A model generated the notes under the pieces. It saw only the letters and a program-made list of their open reading frames with translations. It ran no database searches and was not told where the DNA came from. DNA of 64,000 nucleotides from Alteraurantiacibacter aestuarii. Lineage in GTDB: Bacteria; Pseudomonadota; Alphaproteobacteria; Sphingomonadales; Sphingomonadaceae. Below are positions 47,262 through 56,245 of the stretch, in pieces. A program made the position numbers and the translations under genes. Where the stretch lies: NCBI RefSeq assembly GCF_009827405.1, contig NZ_WTYY01000001.1:450540-514539 (forward strand), read 5' to 3'. Every line of letters starts with the position of its first letter. The first letter of the stretch is position 1.

Positions 47262-47368
47262 CCGCTCAATCGCCTTGGCTGAGTGGCAGTTCCTCATGGC
47301 CCGATCAACGCGACATAAAGACACAGCTCCGTCAATCGGAGGCGAGTTGCGATTAGTCTGGCAGCGTT
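47262..47368 (+). mobile_element. 3'-end fragment of a second IS6-family copy
   Basis: About 107 bp closely resembling the last part of the adjacent IS: the codons for LAEWQ.LMA (GCTGAGTGGCAGTTCCTCAT versus GCCGAGTGGCAGAACCTCAT), then a diverged tail and GTTGCGATTAGTCTGGCAGC (47346-47365) in place of the terminal repeat. It is the boundary facing the FixLJ/Tad locus. Confidence 0.8.
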
Positions 47369-47438
47369 CTATTCACAGGCGGGCCACAAACGTGTTCTGG
47401 CGGCACACACAATAACAAAACCGTGGCACTGGGGGAGT

Positions 47439-48602
47439 ATGACAGTTTTCATCGATGACGATCTGCCGCTTGCGCTCGATAGCGCGCAGATGAGCTCGTT
47501 CATGGATATTATGCCGATTGCGATCATTCTGGCCGACCAGCAGGGTATCATCCGCGCAGCGGGCCGTGCAGTCGAGAACCACATAGGCTATGCGCCCAAG
47601 GAACTGGTGGGGCAGAACCTCAAGATCCTTATGGCATCACCTCACCGCGAGCGGCACGACGGCTATATCGCCCGCTATCATGAGACCGGCGAACGGCGCA
47701 TTATCGGCAACCCACGGATCGAGAATGCGCGACACAAGAATGGCCACGCCATCGCGGTCGAAGTGAATGTTGGCGAGACGATGATCGAAGGTCAGCCCTA
47801 TTTCCTGGGATTCCTGCGGCTGATCGAAGCTGACGCGACCGACCGCCAGCAGATCCAGACCATGCTTTCCGAGTTGGCGCACGTCTCGCGGGTATCGGCA
47901 ATGGGCGCCTTGGCAGCCGCCATTGCGCACGAGTTGAATCAACCGCTGACAAGCATCGCCAATTTCGCCGCGGGCGCGCGCGAAAGGTTGCTTGCCCGGG
48001 ATGATGCCGAAGAACTGGCCGAAGTGACTGACGTCCTGGATATCTGCAGCCGCCAGGCGGTCCGTGCCGGGCACCTGCTGCACCAACTGCGGGATTTTCT
48101 GCGCCCCGCAGAAGCCGGGGCCGAACTGGTGTCGGTCGAAGCGCTGGTTGATGCGACGATTTCGCTCGCGCTCATCAATGGCTATCGCCGCACTATCGAA
48201 CTCGACGTGGATGTTCCCGGTAATCTGCCGCTACTGATGATCGATCATGTGCAGGCCGAACAGGTGTTGTTCAACATCGTGCGCAATGCTTTCGAGGCGA
48301 TGCAGGACGATCATGAACGACCACACAAGGTCCGCATTACTGCGAGGGCGCTGGATGCTGGCATGATCGAGATTGCGATCGAGGATTCAGGGCCGGGTAT
48401 CGACCCTTCGGTGCAGGGGCGTGTGTTTGACAGCTTCGTGACCACCAAGCCGCGCGGCATGGGTGTGGGCCTGACCATCTGCCGCCAGATCGTGGAGGCC
48501 CATGGCGGCAGTATCGATGCTGACAATAGCACTGCGTTGGGCGGGGCGCTCTTCCGGCTGCAACTTCCTGCCCAGCCGACTGACAAGCCGCAGGTTGCCT
48601 GA
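47439..48602 (+). CDS. fixL: FixL-type PAS sensor histidine kinase
   Basis: A 387-residue soluble kinase. A PAS domain (about 18-132) precedes a HisKA/HATPase module. The PAS retains FixL's haem features: HDGYIARY with His73 aligned to the axial His, and Ile88 and Arg93 at +15 and +20, equivalent to the Ile215 and Arg220 that contact O2 in Bradyrhizobium FixL. The phosphoacceptor is His164 in IAHELNQPL. ATP-site motifs are NAFEAM, EDSGPGID and GMGVGLTICR. It is predicted to bind haem and sense O2. It overlaps fixJ (TGATG) and directly precedes the Tad genes. Confidence 0.9.
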   Translation: MTVFIDDDLPLALDSAQMSSFMDIMPIAIILADQQGIIRAAGRAVENHIGYAPKELVGQNLKILMASPHRERHDGYIARYHETGERRIIGNPRIENARHKNGHAIAVEVNVGETMIEGQPYFLGFLRLIEADATDRQQIQTMLSELAHVSRVSAMGALAAAIAHELNQPLTSIANFAAGARERLLARDDAEELAEVTDVLDICSRQAVRAGHLLHQLRDFLRPAEAGAELVSVEALVDATISLALINGYRRTIELDVDVPGNLPLLMIDHVQAEQVLFNIVRNAFEAMQDDHERPHKVRITARALDAGMIEIAIEDSGPGIDPSVQGRVFDSFVTTKPRGMGVGLTICRQIVEAHGGSIDADNSTALGGALFRLQLPAQPTDKPQVA

Positions 48603-49216
48603 TGGGCGGGCGCTTTGTGCATATTGTTGATGATGATGAGATGGTCCGCAGATCGCTGGCCTTCATGCTGGCATCGGAAGGTCTTCAGACCACGCAGCAT
48701 GACAGCGCCGCATCATTTCTGGCCGCGCTGCCCGAGCTCGAAGAAGGCTGCCTATTGCTCGACCTTCGGCTGGGTGATGCAAATGGGATCGACCTGCAAC
48801 GTCGGCTGCACGAGAACGGGTCTGTTATGCCGGTTGTCATCATGACCGGGCAGGCCGACGTGTCGAGCGCTGTCGCCGCGATGAAGGAGGGCGCAGTCGA
48901 TTTCCTGGAGAAGCCTTTTTCCAAGGCTGACCTGCTCACTGCGCTGCGGAGCGCGTGCGAGAGGCTGGCGCGGGAGCAGAAGGGGGACATCGAAAGGGAC
49001 AACGCCCGCCACCTGATGGAACAGCTTAGCCCGCGCGAGCGGCAGGTGTTAAAAGGTCTTGCTCGCGGCAAGGCGAACAAGAACATCGCCTTCGATCTGG
49101 GTATAAGTCCACGCACGGTGGAAATTCACCGCTCCAACGCGATGAGAAAGCTCAATGTGCGTTCGCTACCCGAACTGCTGCATTTGGCCTTTCGCGCGGG
49201 TGAGATGGACGATTAG
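48602..49216 (+). CDS. fixJ: FixJ-type response regulator
   Basis: A 204-residue two-domain regulator. The receiver (1-120) has the acidic pocket VDDDE (9-13), phosphoacceptor Asp54 in LLLDLRLGDANG, and KP at EKPFSKADLL. The LuxR-type HTH (about 140-204) has LSPRERQVLKGLARGKANKNIAF and SPRTVEIHRSNAMRKL. It is the cognate partner of the overlapping kinase and could control the pilus genes 235 bp downstream; no FixJ box could be fixed by eye in that gap. Confidence 0.92.
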   Translation: MGGRFVHIVDDDEMVRRSLAFMLASEGLQTTQHDSAASFLAALPELEEGCLLLDLRLGDANGIDLQRRLHENGSVMPVVIMTGQADVSSAVAAMKEGAVDFLEKPFSKADLLTALRSACERLAREQKGDIERDNARHLMEQLSPRERQVLKGLARGKANKNIAFDLGISPRTVEIHRSNAMRKLNVRSLPELLHLAFRAGEMDD

Positions 49217-49450
49217 CGACCACGCCATTTGCTCCGATCATCAGACCGCTGACGTCATTAGTCTTAGTAAACCTCCTTAGTTTCGGCGCTGTTCTCGCCG
49301 GAATTCCGCCGAAAAGCACGGTGATCCTCTTAATTGCTTCCCATCGGTTGTGGCCCGACATTCCCTGTGTCCGGCCAGCTTTGGCCGTGGCGGATTTCAA
49401 TAGGCGGGGGATGTCTGGTGACTTCGCTCGCATTAACAGGAGTGGTTACC

Positions 49451-49651
49451 ATGAAAGCCTTTCTTCAGACCTTCATGCGCGATGAATCAGGCGCCTCGGC
49501 GGCCGAATATGCGCTGATTCTGGCGATCGTTGGCATTGGCATCGCCGCAGCGGCGCTGGGCCTTGCCGTGTCGATTCAGAATGCGATGGACGATGCTGCG
49601 GACACGATCGACGCAAAGGGCGAAGGTTCAGAACCTCTCCCCTCTAATTAA
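49451..49651 (+). CDS. flp: Flp-type major pilin
   Basis: A 66-residue class IVb (Tad) prepilin. The leader MKAFLQTFMRDESG is followed by ASAAEYALILAIVGIGIAAA. Cleavage is expected after Gly14, leaving the diagnostic Glu19-Tyr20 at mature positions +5 and +6. CAGGAG precedes ATG 49451. It is the first structural gene of the Tad locus. Confidence 0.95.
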   Translation: MKAFLQTFMRDESGASAAEYALILAIVGIGIAAAALGLAVSIQNAMDDAADTIDAKGEGSEPLPSN

Positions 49652-49742
49652 TGCCGCATACCGCAGCAAGATGCGGGTTACTCGCGGCCAATGCGGCTGC
49701 GGGTAACCCACCCATAAGAATGCAATAATCGGGAGAGGTGTT

Positions 49743-50702
49743 GTGCAGGGGCGCAATTGGGTCTTGCTGGTAATAGCAGCAGTAGTGGGCATAGTCGCGG
49801 TGATCATCGCCAATGCCTGGTTCTCGGGCATGGAGCAGCGACAGGACGAGGCGCAGATAACGCTGCGCGAACAGGAGACTGTCCAGATCGTAGTGGCAAC
49901 CCAGCCGCTCGAATACGGCACTGCCCTGTCGGATCAAAACCTGCGCCTGCAATACTGGCCTGCTGCCTCCGTGCCGCAAGGTGCTTTTCTCACTGTAGAC
50001 GCGGCCCTGCAGGACCGCCGAGTCGCAATACGCCCGATTGTTCCTGGCGAGCCAGTGCTGGCCAGCAAGGTGAGCGGCGCCGACGGGAGGGCCACACTGG
50101 CTGCCCTGGTGCCTGCTGGCATGCGTGCCGTATCCTTGCCCGTTGACGCGATCCGCGGCGTCGCCGGCTTCGTCGTCCCCGGCAGTTCGGTTGATGTGAT
50201 CCTCACGCGCCGCATCGCCGGCGGCGGAGCACGCAACGAGGATTTGCGCTCCGACGTGATCCTTGAAAACGTGCAGGTTCTCGCAGTCGATCAGACTGTT
50301 GACGATACCGAAGGCGAGCCACGCGTCAGCCAGACGGCGACAGTCGCGGTATCGCTGGTCGATGCCCAGCGTCTGGCGGTGGCGCAGGGGGTTGGCACGG
50401 TAAGCCTTGCCTTGCGCAGCATCACTGAGTTGGCGAGTATTGGCCCGGATGGCCAGGCTTCTGGCATGGCCACTGTCACCGCTGCCAACCTCGGTTCACG
50501 GGCGATGTACATCCCCGCCACCGCACTGGCACCGCCACCGGTGACCCAGACGACCTATATCAGCCGCGACGATGACAGTTCGAAGCGCGCCGGTTCCGCA
50601 TCGGCCCCGGTCGCAGTGTCGGTGCCGCAAGGCCCGCGCATGGAAATCGTGCGCGGTACACAGCCGACCAGCTATCCGGTCGGTCGAGCAAGGGGTGAAT
50701 GA
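49743..50702 (+). CDS. cpaB: Flp pilus assembly protein CpaB
   Basis: A 319-residue protein starting at GTG 49743 after GGGAGAGG. It has an N-terminal transmembrane segment (WVLLVIAAVVGIVAVIIAN, about 5-24) and a periplasmic region with SAF/beta-clip and CpaB repeats (VVATQPLEYGTALSDQNLRL, LPVDAIRGVAGFVVPGSSVD). CpaB works with the secretin. The start is family-typical. Confidence 0.92.
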   Translation: MQGRNWVLLVIAAVVGIVAVIIANAWFSGMEQRQDEAQITLREQETVQIVVATQPLEYGTALSDQNLRLQYWPAASVPQGAFLTVDAALQDRRVAIRPIVPGEPVLASKVSGADGRATLAALVPAGMRAVSLPVDAIRGVAGFVVPGSSVDVILTRRIAGGGARNEDLRSDVILENVQVLAVDQTVDDTEGEPRVSQTATVAVSLVDAQRLAVAQGVGTVSLALRSITELASIGPDGQASGMATVTAANLGSRAMYIPATALAPPPVTQTTYISRDDDSSKRAGSASAPVAVSVPQGPRMEIVRGTQPTSYPVGRARGE

Positions 50703-50703
50703 G

Positions 50704-52113
50704 ATGAAGTTCAGCAAAGCCTGCGCGATAGCCCTCGCAACGATCTCGCCCATTGCGCTTGCCGCCACGGCGATGGCGCAACAGGTTCAGGCCTCGGTCC
50801 ATGCTGGCACTCTCGAAGTGCCGGTTGATCACAGCCTGGTGGTAAGTGCTGACGTGCCCATCGCACGCGCCATGATAGGCAACGCCGATATTGCCGATGT
50901 GATGCCGATTTCCGAACGCCAGATCTACGTGCTGGGCCGCCAGTTCGGCACCACCAGCCTGACGCTTTACGACCGGCAGGAGAGTGTCATCGCAGTGATG
51001 GACGTCTCGGTTGGTCCGGACATCGGGGGCCTGCGCCGCCAGCTTGAGCAATTGCTTCCTGGCGAACAGATCGATGTCCAGCTTTCCAACGGCAATGTGC
51101 TGCTGACCGGCATGGTCAGCGATGCCGGGGCCGCGACGCGGGCAGCGCAATTGTCGGGATCTTTTGCTGGAGAGCGGGTGATCAACCTGCTCAGCATGGG
51201 CGGCAGCCAACAGGTGATGCTGGAAGTCCGCTTTGCAGAGGTCGATCGTTCGATTGGCGAGCGGCTGGGCGCGAGCGGTTTCGGCCTGTCCAGAGGCGGC
51301 GATTTCAGCGCCGTGCTGGGATCGAGCGCGGGGCTGGGCGCCGGTTCGCTCGGCGATCCCGGTACGCCCACGACCGGACCGATCACCGATGCCTTCGGCA
51401 TTCTCAGCCATGCCTTCAGCCTCGGCGGGCTTGATATCGATGCCACGCTCGACATGCTTGAAAGGCGCGGCCTGTCGCGCACTCTGGCCGAGCCGACACT
51501 TGTCGCTCTTTCGGGCGAACCGGCCAATTTCCTCGCCGGCGGTGAATTCCCGATCCCCGTGATCGCCAATTACGGCGTCGGCCAGACGGGGCAACAGAAT
51601 CTCGGCGTCGAGTTCAAGTCCTTTGGTGTCAGCCTCAGTTTCACCCCTACGGTGCTTGGCAACGACGTGATCAGCCTGATGGTAGAGCCGGAAGTGTCCT
51701 CGATCGACGAAAGTACGACGGTTTCGATCAACGGCATCACCATTCCCGGCCTTCAGACGCGGCGGGCACGCACGACGGTGGAGCTGCGTGACGGCGAAAG
51801 CTTCGCCATCGCCGGGCTGCTGCGCGAGGACTTCCAGACCACGGTGCGCCAGATCCCCCTGCTCGGCTCGATCCCGATCCTCGGCACGCTGTTCCGTTCA
51901 ACAAGCTTTCAGCAAGGTCAGACCGAGTTGCTGATCGTGATAACCCCGCACCTCGTAGCGCCGATCCGACCCGACCAAGTGCGCCTGCCCACCGATCGGA
52001 TCGATCCGCCGCAGCCACTCGACGTCTTGATCGACGGGGAGGGCTATCACCCACGTGCCGCCGACGATGCGGGCAGCGACCCAAGCGCAGAGGAATCCGA
52101 CTATGAATATTGA
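50704..52113 (+). CDS. cpaC: Tad pilus secretin CpaC
   Basis: A 469-residue outer-membrane secretin with a signal peptide ending TAMAQ. An N-terminal periplasmic domain (VPVDHSLVVSADVPIARAMI, IYVLGRQFGTTSLTLYD) and a BON-like part precede the secretin core (about 230-425): LSRTLAEPTLVALSGEPANF, EFPIPV, LLGSIPILGTLFRS and TELLIVITPHLV. It forms the pilus exit pore. The small lipoprotein gene overlaps its end by 11 bp. Confidence 0.94.
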   Translation: MKFSKACAIALATISPIALAATAMAQQVQASVHAGTLEVPVDHSLVVSADVPIARAMIGNADIADVMPISERQIYVLGRQFGTTSLTLYDRQESVIAVMDVSVGPDIGGLRRQLEQLLPGEQIDVQLSNGNVLLTGMVSDAGAATRAAQLSGSFAGERVINLLSMGGSQQVMLEVRFAEVDRSIGERLGASGFGLSRGGDFSAVLGSSAGLGAGSLGDPGTPTTGPITDAFGILSHAFSLGGLDIDATLDMLERRGLSRTLAEPTLVALSGEPANFLAGGEFPIPVIANYGVGQTGQQNLGVEFKSFGVSLSFTPTVLGNDVISLMVEPEVSSIDESTTVSINGITIPGLQTRRARTTVELRDGESFAIAGLLREDFQTTVRQIPLLGSIPILGTLFRSTSFQQGQTELLIVITPHLVAPIRPDQVRLPTDRIDPPQPLDVLIDGEGYHPRAADDAGSDPSAEESDYEY

Positions 52114-52381
52114 TCGCCGCACCTGCACGATGGCAGCGCTGCCGCTCATGCTTGTGGGCTGTACGCAGGGTATGATGACCGGCGGGAAACCTGTGGTCGA
52201 GTTTGGTGAGTACAACCGCCAGACAATGGCCTCCCAAGTGGTCAATCCCGAGCCGCATTATGACACGACTGTACCCGTCACCAGTGCCGAGCATGCTGCG
52301 CAGGCGGCAGAGCGTTACCAGCAGGATGCGGTGAAACCCCCGATCCACACGCCCAGCACCACGCCCAGCTCGGGCAACTGA
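52103..52381 (+). CDS. Small lipoprotein in the CpaD position
   Basis: A 92-residue lipoprotein with lipobox MLVGC (Cys near residue 20). The rest is polar and low in hydrophobics (VVNPEPHYDTTVPVTSAEHA, then a Pro/Thr-rich tail). It lies between cpaC and the TadG gene where CpaD, normally about 200 residues, is usually encoded. It may be a minimal pilotin-like substitute, or unrelated. ATG 52103 is within the cpaC end. Confidence 0.78.
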   Translation: MNIDRRTCTMAALPLMLVGCTQGMMTGGKPVVEFGEYNRQTMASQVVNPEPHYDTTVPVTSAEHAAQAAERYQQDAVKPPIHTPSTTPSSGN

Positions 52382-52406
52382 CCAAGAGAGGAGGCTCGCG
52401 TCTGAT

Positions 52407-53924
52407 ATGGCCGGGGCATCGCGCAATTTCGCCAAGGATGCGGCCGCAGCCATTTCGGCGCTTTACGCCGTCGCGCTGCTTGGACTGATCGCGATCGCGG
52501 GCATCGGCCTGGACTATGGTCGGCTGGTGACCATGCAGAGCGAGTTGCAGAATGCAGCCGACCAAGCCGCTCTGGCCGCCGCAACGCAGCTGAATGGGGC
52601 CGATGATGCGATGGTGCGCGCGCGCACCGCCGCTAACGCCGCCTTCGCCAGCGCAGCCAGCGCTTATGTCAACGAGACGCGCGTAGCGAATGATGGCGGG
52701 GGCTCCGCAATTACCGGACTGACTTTCACCTTTTACGACGGTTACGCAAACGACCAACCGGGCGAACTGCTCGCCAACGATGCGGATGGTGCGCGCGCCA
52801 AGGTGGTACGCGTGACGGTCAACGACCGCGAGGTCTTCTATGCGCTGACGCCCGTCGTCGGGGCACTGTCTTCTGGCGGGGTCGAGGCAGATGCAATGGC
52901 AATGCTCGAACGCGCGGTGTGCAACCTGCCGCCGATCATGGTTTGCATCGAGCGTAGCGACTTCTTCCTGCCCACGCTTGAAGGCGACGGCCTGAGAATG
53001 CGCTGGCTCGACAGTTCGGTCGATGCACTGGCACCGGGCAACGTGGGCTTCCTTGACCTTTATGGCACACACGATTCACAATATGAACTGGGTGAAAACC
53101 AGCCTTATGGCGAGTGCGGCGCGATTGAGAACGTAACCACCGAACCGGGCTTTCGCGCCACAGAGACGCGGGCGCTCAATACCCGGTTCGACATACAGAG
53201 CAATCCGCTGTCCTGCGATCCATCGACCGGCGACTTCTGCCCTGCACAGAACGTGCGTGCTAATTCGGTGCTGGTCGAGCAAAGCACGATCACGACCAAT
53301 TCGTCGACACCTCCGCCGCCGCCGACCTGCGGCAGCTACCAGAACCGCTCGCGCAGTTGGGAGCCGATGACCCAGGCCGAGGTGGCAACTGCTGGCACCT
53401 TCACCCGTGACAGCTGCTTTGATGACGGAAGCTGCACCTATATGGGTGATGGTGAGTGGGACATTGCCGGCTATCTGGCCCGCAATCATCCCGGCGTCAG
53501 CCCGGCAATCTTCTCGCAGGGCTCACGCTACGAAGTCTACAGATGGGAGCTTGAAGATCCGGCCAACCGGATGCCGCCGCGTCTCGTGTCGTCAACTGTG
53601 GAATCGCGTCGGCGCGGCAACAGCGGCAATTACGAGCACACCTTTACCAATCGCTGCTCATATCCGCAGCCGCAATTCGCCAGCCCGGTGGTGCCCAGCA
53701 ATACGCAGAAAGATCGCCGTTTGCTGTCGGTGGCTGCGGTTGACTGCACCGGGCTGACCGGCCGCTCGGCAGTAAACATCCTGGGCTGGTTGGACGTATT
53801 CCTGACCCAGCCCGCCGATGGATCGGAGACCATCCATTCCGAGATCGTTGGTCCAGCACTGCGGCCCGACAACCTGCCGACCTTCCAGTATTTCGGTCGC
53901 AACCGTGCAGTGCTGATCCGGTGA
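52407..53924 (+). CDS. tadG: TadG-like pilus assembly protein
   Basis: A 505-residue protein with a TadG-type N-terminus: AISALYAVALLGLIAIAGIGLDYGRLVTMQSELQNAADQAALAAA, where a single helix is followed by the Asp/Ala-rich segment. The large C-terminal region is periplasmic, with a dozen Cys and a Pro run (TPPPPPTC) and no recognised VWA MIDAS motif. Tad systems use such proteins as anchors or minor components of the pilus. ATG 52407 follows GAGAGGAGG. Confidence 0.85.
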   Translation: MAGASRNFAKDAAAAISALYAVALLGLIAIAGIGLDYGRLVTMQSELQNAADQAALAAATQLNGADDAMVRARTAANAAFASAASAYVNETRVANDGGGSAITGLTFTFYDGYANDQPGELLANDADGARAKVVRVTVNDREVFYALTPVVGALSSGGVEADAMAMLERAVCNLPPIMVCIERSDFFLPTLEGDGLRMRWLDSSVDALAPGNVGFLDLYGTHDSQYELGENQPYGECGAIENVTTEPGFRATETRALNTRFDIQSNPLSCDPSTGDFCPAQNVRANSVLVEQSTITTNSSTPPPPPTCGSYQNRSRSWEPMTQAEVATAGTFTRDSCFDDGSCTYMGDGEWDIAGYLARNHPGVSPAIFSQGSRYEVYRWELEDPANRMPPRLVSSTVESRRRGNSGNYEHTFTNRCSYPQPQFASPVVPSNTQKDRRLLSVAAVDCTGLTGRSAVNILGWLDVFLTQPADGSETIHSEIVGPALRPDNLPTFQYFGRNRAVLIR

Positions 53925-54421
53925 GTGCGCGCAGCTTCCTTGCCGACCGTTCGGGTGCCTCGGCTTTCGAGTTGGCCTTGCTACTGCCGCTGCTGCTGGT
54001 GCTGCTGTTCGGCGGGATGGAGGCCGGACACTTCATCTGGACGCAGCACAAGTTGACCGAGGGGGTTCGCGATGGTGCGCGCTTTGCCGCGCGGTTGCCG
54101 GTTGAGTCCTACTGCATCGCAGGCGCGCCCGTGACCGGGGCCGACACTATTGCGGCGATCCGCCGCGTGACGCGCACCGGCCAACTCGAACCGGGCGGCC
54201 ATGTCAGGGTGCCCGGCTGGAGTGATGAGGAGGTCGATGTCGAGGTAGCCTGTGCCGCCTTCGTCGATACCGGTATCTATCACGACCTCGATACCGCCGG
54301 CCCGATCGTTACCGTCGCGGCGCGTTCGGTTGCCTATCCCTCACTGTTCGGCGAGCTGGGCGTGCTCGATCCCGATCTGACCATGACCGCACGCTCCAGC
54401 AGCGCGGTGACCGGGCTGTGA
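53921..54421 (+). CDS. tadE: TadE-like pseudopilin
   Basis: A 166-residue protein starting at GTG 53921 inside the tadG stop. SARSFLADRSGASAFELALL matches the TadE prepilin region, with a Gly-Ala-Ser-Ala-Phe-Glu cleavage/+5 pattern followed by a helix (LLLPLLLVLLFGGMEAGHFI). TadE-type minor pilins assist Flp assembly. It overlaps the next TadE-like gene by 4 bp. Confidence 0.9.
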   Translation: MSARSFLADRSGASAFELALLLPLLLVLLFGGMEAGHFIWTQHKLTEGVRDGARFAARLPVESYCIAGAPVTGADTIAAIRRVTRTGQLEPGGHVRVPGWSDEEVDVEVACAAFVDTGIYHDLDTAGPIVTVAARSVAYPSLFGELGVLDPDLTMTARSSSAVTGL

Positions 54422-55047
54422 GGGCGTTTCGCGCCTTGCTCGCCGATCGGCGCGGTGCCAGCGCAGCGGAATTCGCGTTGGTTATTCCGCTGGCGCTACT
54501 GTTCCTGTTCGGCATTATCGATGCGGGCCGCTACGCTTGGCTGGTCAATCAGTTGGAGAAGGGTGCGCAGCAAGGCGTGCGCTATGCCGTGGTGACCGAT
54601 ATCGTCCCCAACGGCCTCAACAGCTACAACACCGTCGGCCTGAATTGCGGCGGCGCGCCGCTGCAAGTGTCCGACCGCATCTGCGCCGAAGCGTTGGGGA
54701 CGGTTACCTGTACCGCATCGGGTTGCAGCTGCACGCGCGGCCCGTGCCCGCCTTTGGGCGCAACCAACAACGCCGCTTTCCAGAACATCGTCACGCGCGT
54801 CAGGCGCTTTGCCCCGGTTGGTGCCGAGCGTGTTTCGGTCACTTACTCTGGCTCGGGCATCGGCTTTGCCGGAGATCCTGCGGTCAGCGACACCGGCAGT
54901 CCGCTGAGCGATATCGCCCCATTGGTCACCGTTGCGATCAGCGGAGTGGAGATGCGCGCGATGCTGCTGTTCGGTGGTACGGTCGACATGCCCGAGGTGC
55001 GTTCGTCGCTCACGCTCGAGGATGGCAGCGGAACTATAGGATACTGA
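54418..55047 (+). CDS. tadF: Second TadE/TadF-like pseudopilin
   Basis: A 209-residue protein starting at GTG 54418 inside the tadE stop. It has LADRRGASAAEFALVIPLAL, the same prepilin-like junction, followed by a helix and an extracytoplasmic domain with several Cys (LNCGGAP, ICAEAL, VTCTASGCSCTRGPCPP). It occupies the usual tadF position; the symbol rests on position and TadE-like N-terminus. Confidence 0.82.
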   Translation: MRAFRALLADRRGASAAEFALVIPLALLFLFGIIDAGRYAWLVNQLEKGAQQGVRYAVVTDIVPNGLNSYNTVGLNCGGAPLQVSDRICAEALGTVTCTASGCSCTRGPCPPLGATNNAAFQNIVTRVRRFAPVGAERVSVTYSGSGIGFAGDPAVSDTGSPLSDIAPLVTVAISGVEMRAMLLFGGTVDMPEVRSSLTLEDGSGTIGY

Positions 55048-55054
55048 TGGCATC

Positions 55055-56245
55055 ATGAGCGAATTCGTCACTTCCACTATCGATCCTGCCGCTCCTTCGG
55101 CGGGTCTGCCTGAGGGCCTCGTCATCGCCGCCAGCCAGGCGGAGATCGACGGCCTGGTGGCTGCCGATACGGCGGGCCGGTTCGCCGGGGTCCGACTATG
55201 CCGACTGGCCCCTGACGATCCGCTGCCCGCCGACGTCCTCTCCGAGGCGCGGCTGCTGGTTCTTGAGGTCGATACCGCCAAGCCTGCCTCGTTGCAGCGC
55301 ATCCGCGCGATCCGCAGTCAGCGCCGTGCACTGCCCGTCATTGCGGCGCTGCGCGGGATGGATGTCGCTGCGGTCCGCATGCTGGTGCATCAGGGCATTC
55401 TCGATGTCACCGAACTACCGTTCGAAGCAGACGAACTTGTGTCTTGTCTCGAGGAGGCACATGCACGGCTGGCTCCGATACCCGACAAGTCGGGCATCGC
55501 CCCACTTATCGCGATGGTTGGCGGTGTGGGTGGTAGCGGCACGACCACCGTACTCACGCATTTCGCGGCTCATGTCGCACGTGGAAGGGCGCTCGATACT
55601 TGCGTGGTCGATCTTGACGTGCAGTCTGGCGAGGTTGCCTATTACTGCGGCCATACGCCGCGCATCACCATTGAGGCGCTGCTGAGCGCAGGCGACCGTC
55701 TTGACAAGGATCTGATATCCAGCGCGGTGATCGACAGCGGACACGGATTTGCCATCATCGCCGCGCCCGAGAAGGTCTTGCCTCTCGATGAGGTGAACGT
55801 GGACCAGTTGCTGAACATGCTTGCTATTCTGCGGCGCCGTTACGCTTTGGTGCTGGTCGATCTGCCGACCGACTGGACGAGCTGGGGGCTGTCAGTGGCC
55901 GATGCCTGCACCGCTGTGGCACTTGTCACCGACATGTCTGTTGCGAGCTTGCGCCAGGCGAAGCGGCGGCTCGACTTGTTCGAACAGGTCGGCATCGGCA
56001 GCGATCGTTTGCAGCTTGTTGCGAACCGGGTCGAGCACAAGGTGTTCAAGTCGTTCGACCTTGATGACGCGGCAGAGGCGCTGGGCCGTAATTTCATCGC
56101 TGCCTTGCCAGATGCCGGGCACGAAATGACCGACGCGCAGGACGAGGGGCTGCTGCTGTTCGATACGCGTCGGCGCACAAAGTTCGAGGAAGCGATAGCA
56201 GTGCTTGGCAATGCTCTGCTGGGCCCGGCGGAGGATTATCGATGA
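55055..56245 (+). CDS. cpaE: Pilus-localisation ATPase CpaE
   Basis: A 396-residue protein with a response-regulator-like N-terminal half (about 10-130, without clear phosphoacceptor chemistry) and a MinD/ParA-like ATPase half. The P-loop is degenerate, [13 protein letters not shown] near residue 153, as in other CpaE proteins. CpaE directs assembly of the Tad machine, in Caulobacter at the pole. It overlaps cpaF by 4 bp. Confidence 0.92.
   Translation: MSEFVTSTIDPAAPSAGLPEGLVIAASQAEIDGLVAADTAGRFAGVRLCRLAPDDPLPADVLSEARLLVLEVDTAKPASLQRIRAIRSQRRALPVIAALRGMDVAAVRMLVHQGILDVTELPFEADELVSCLEEAHARLAPIPDKSGIAPLIAMVGGVGGSGTTTVLTHFAAHVARGRALDTCVVDLDVQSGEVAYYCGHTPRITIEALLSAGDRLDKDLISSAVIDSGHGFAIIAAPEKVLPLDEVNVDQLLNMLAILRRRYALVLVDLPTDWTSWGLSVADACTAVALVTDMSVASLRQAKRRLDLFEQVGIGSDRLQLVANRVEHKVFKSFDLDDAAEALGRNFIAALPDAGHEMTDAQDEGLLLFDTRRRTKFEEAIAVLGNALLGPAEDYR

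Noticed and set aside
49217..49450. FixJ or anaerobox-type sites between fixJ and flp
   Set aside because: TGACGTCA and TTAGTAAAC occur, but neither matches a FixJ or FNR/FixK consensus well enough to annotate.
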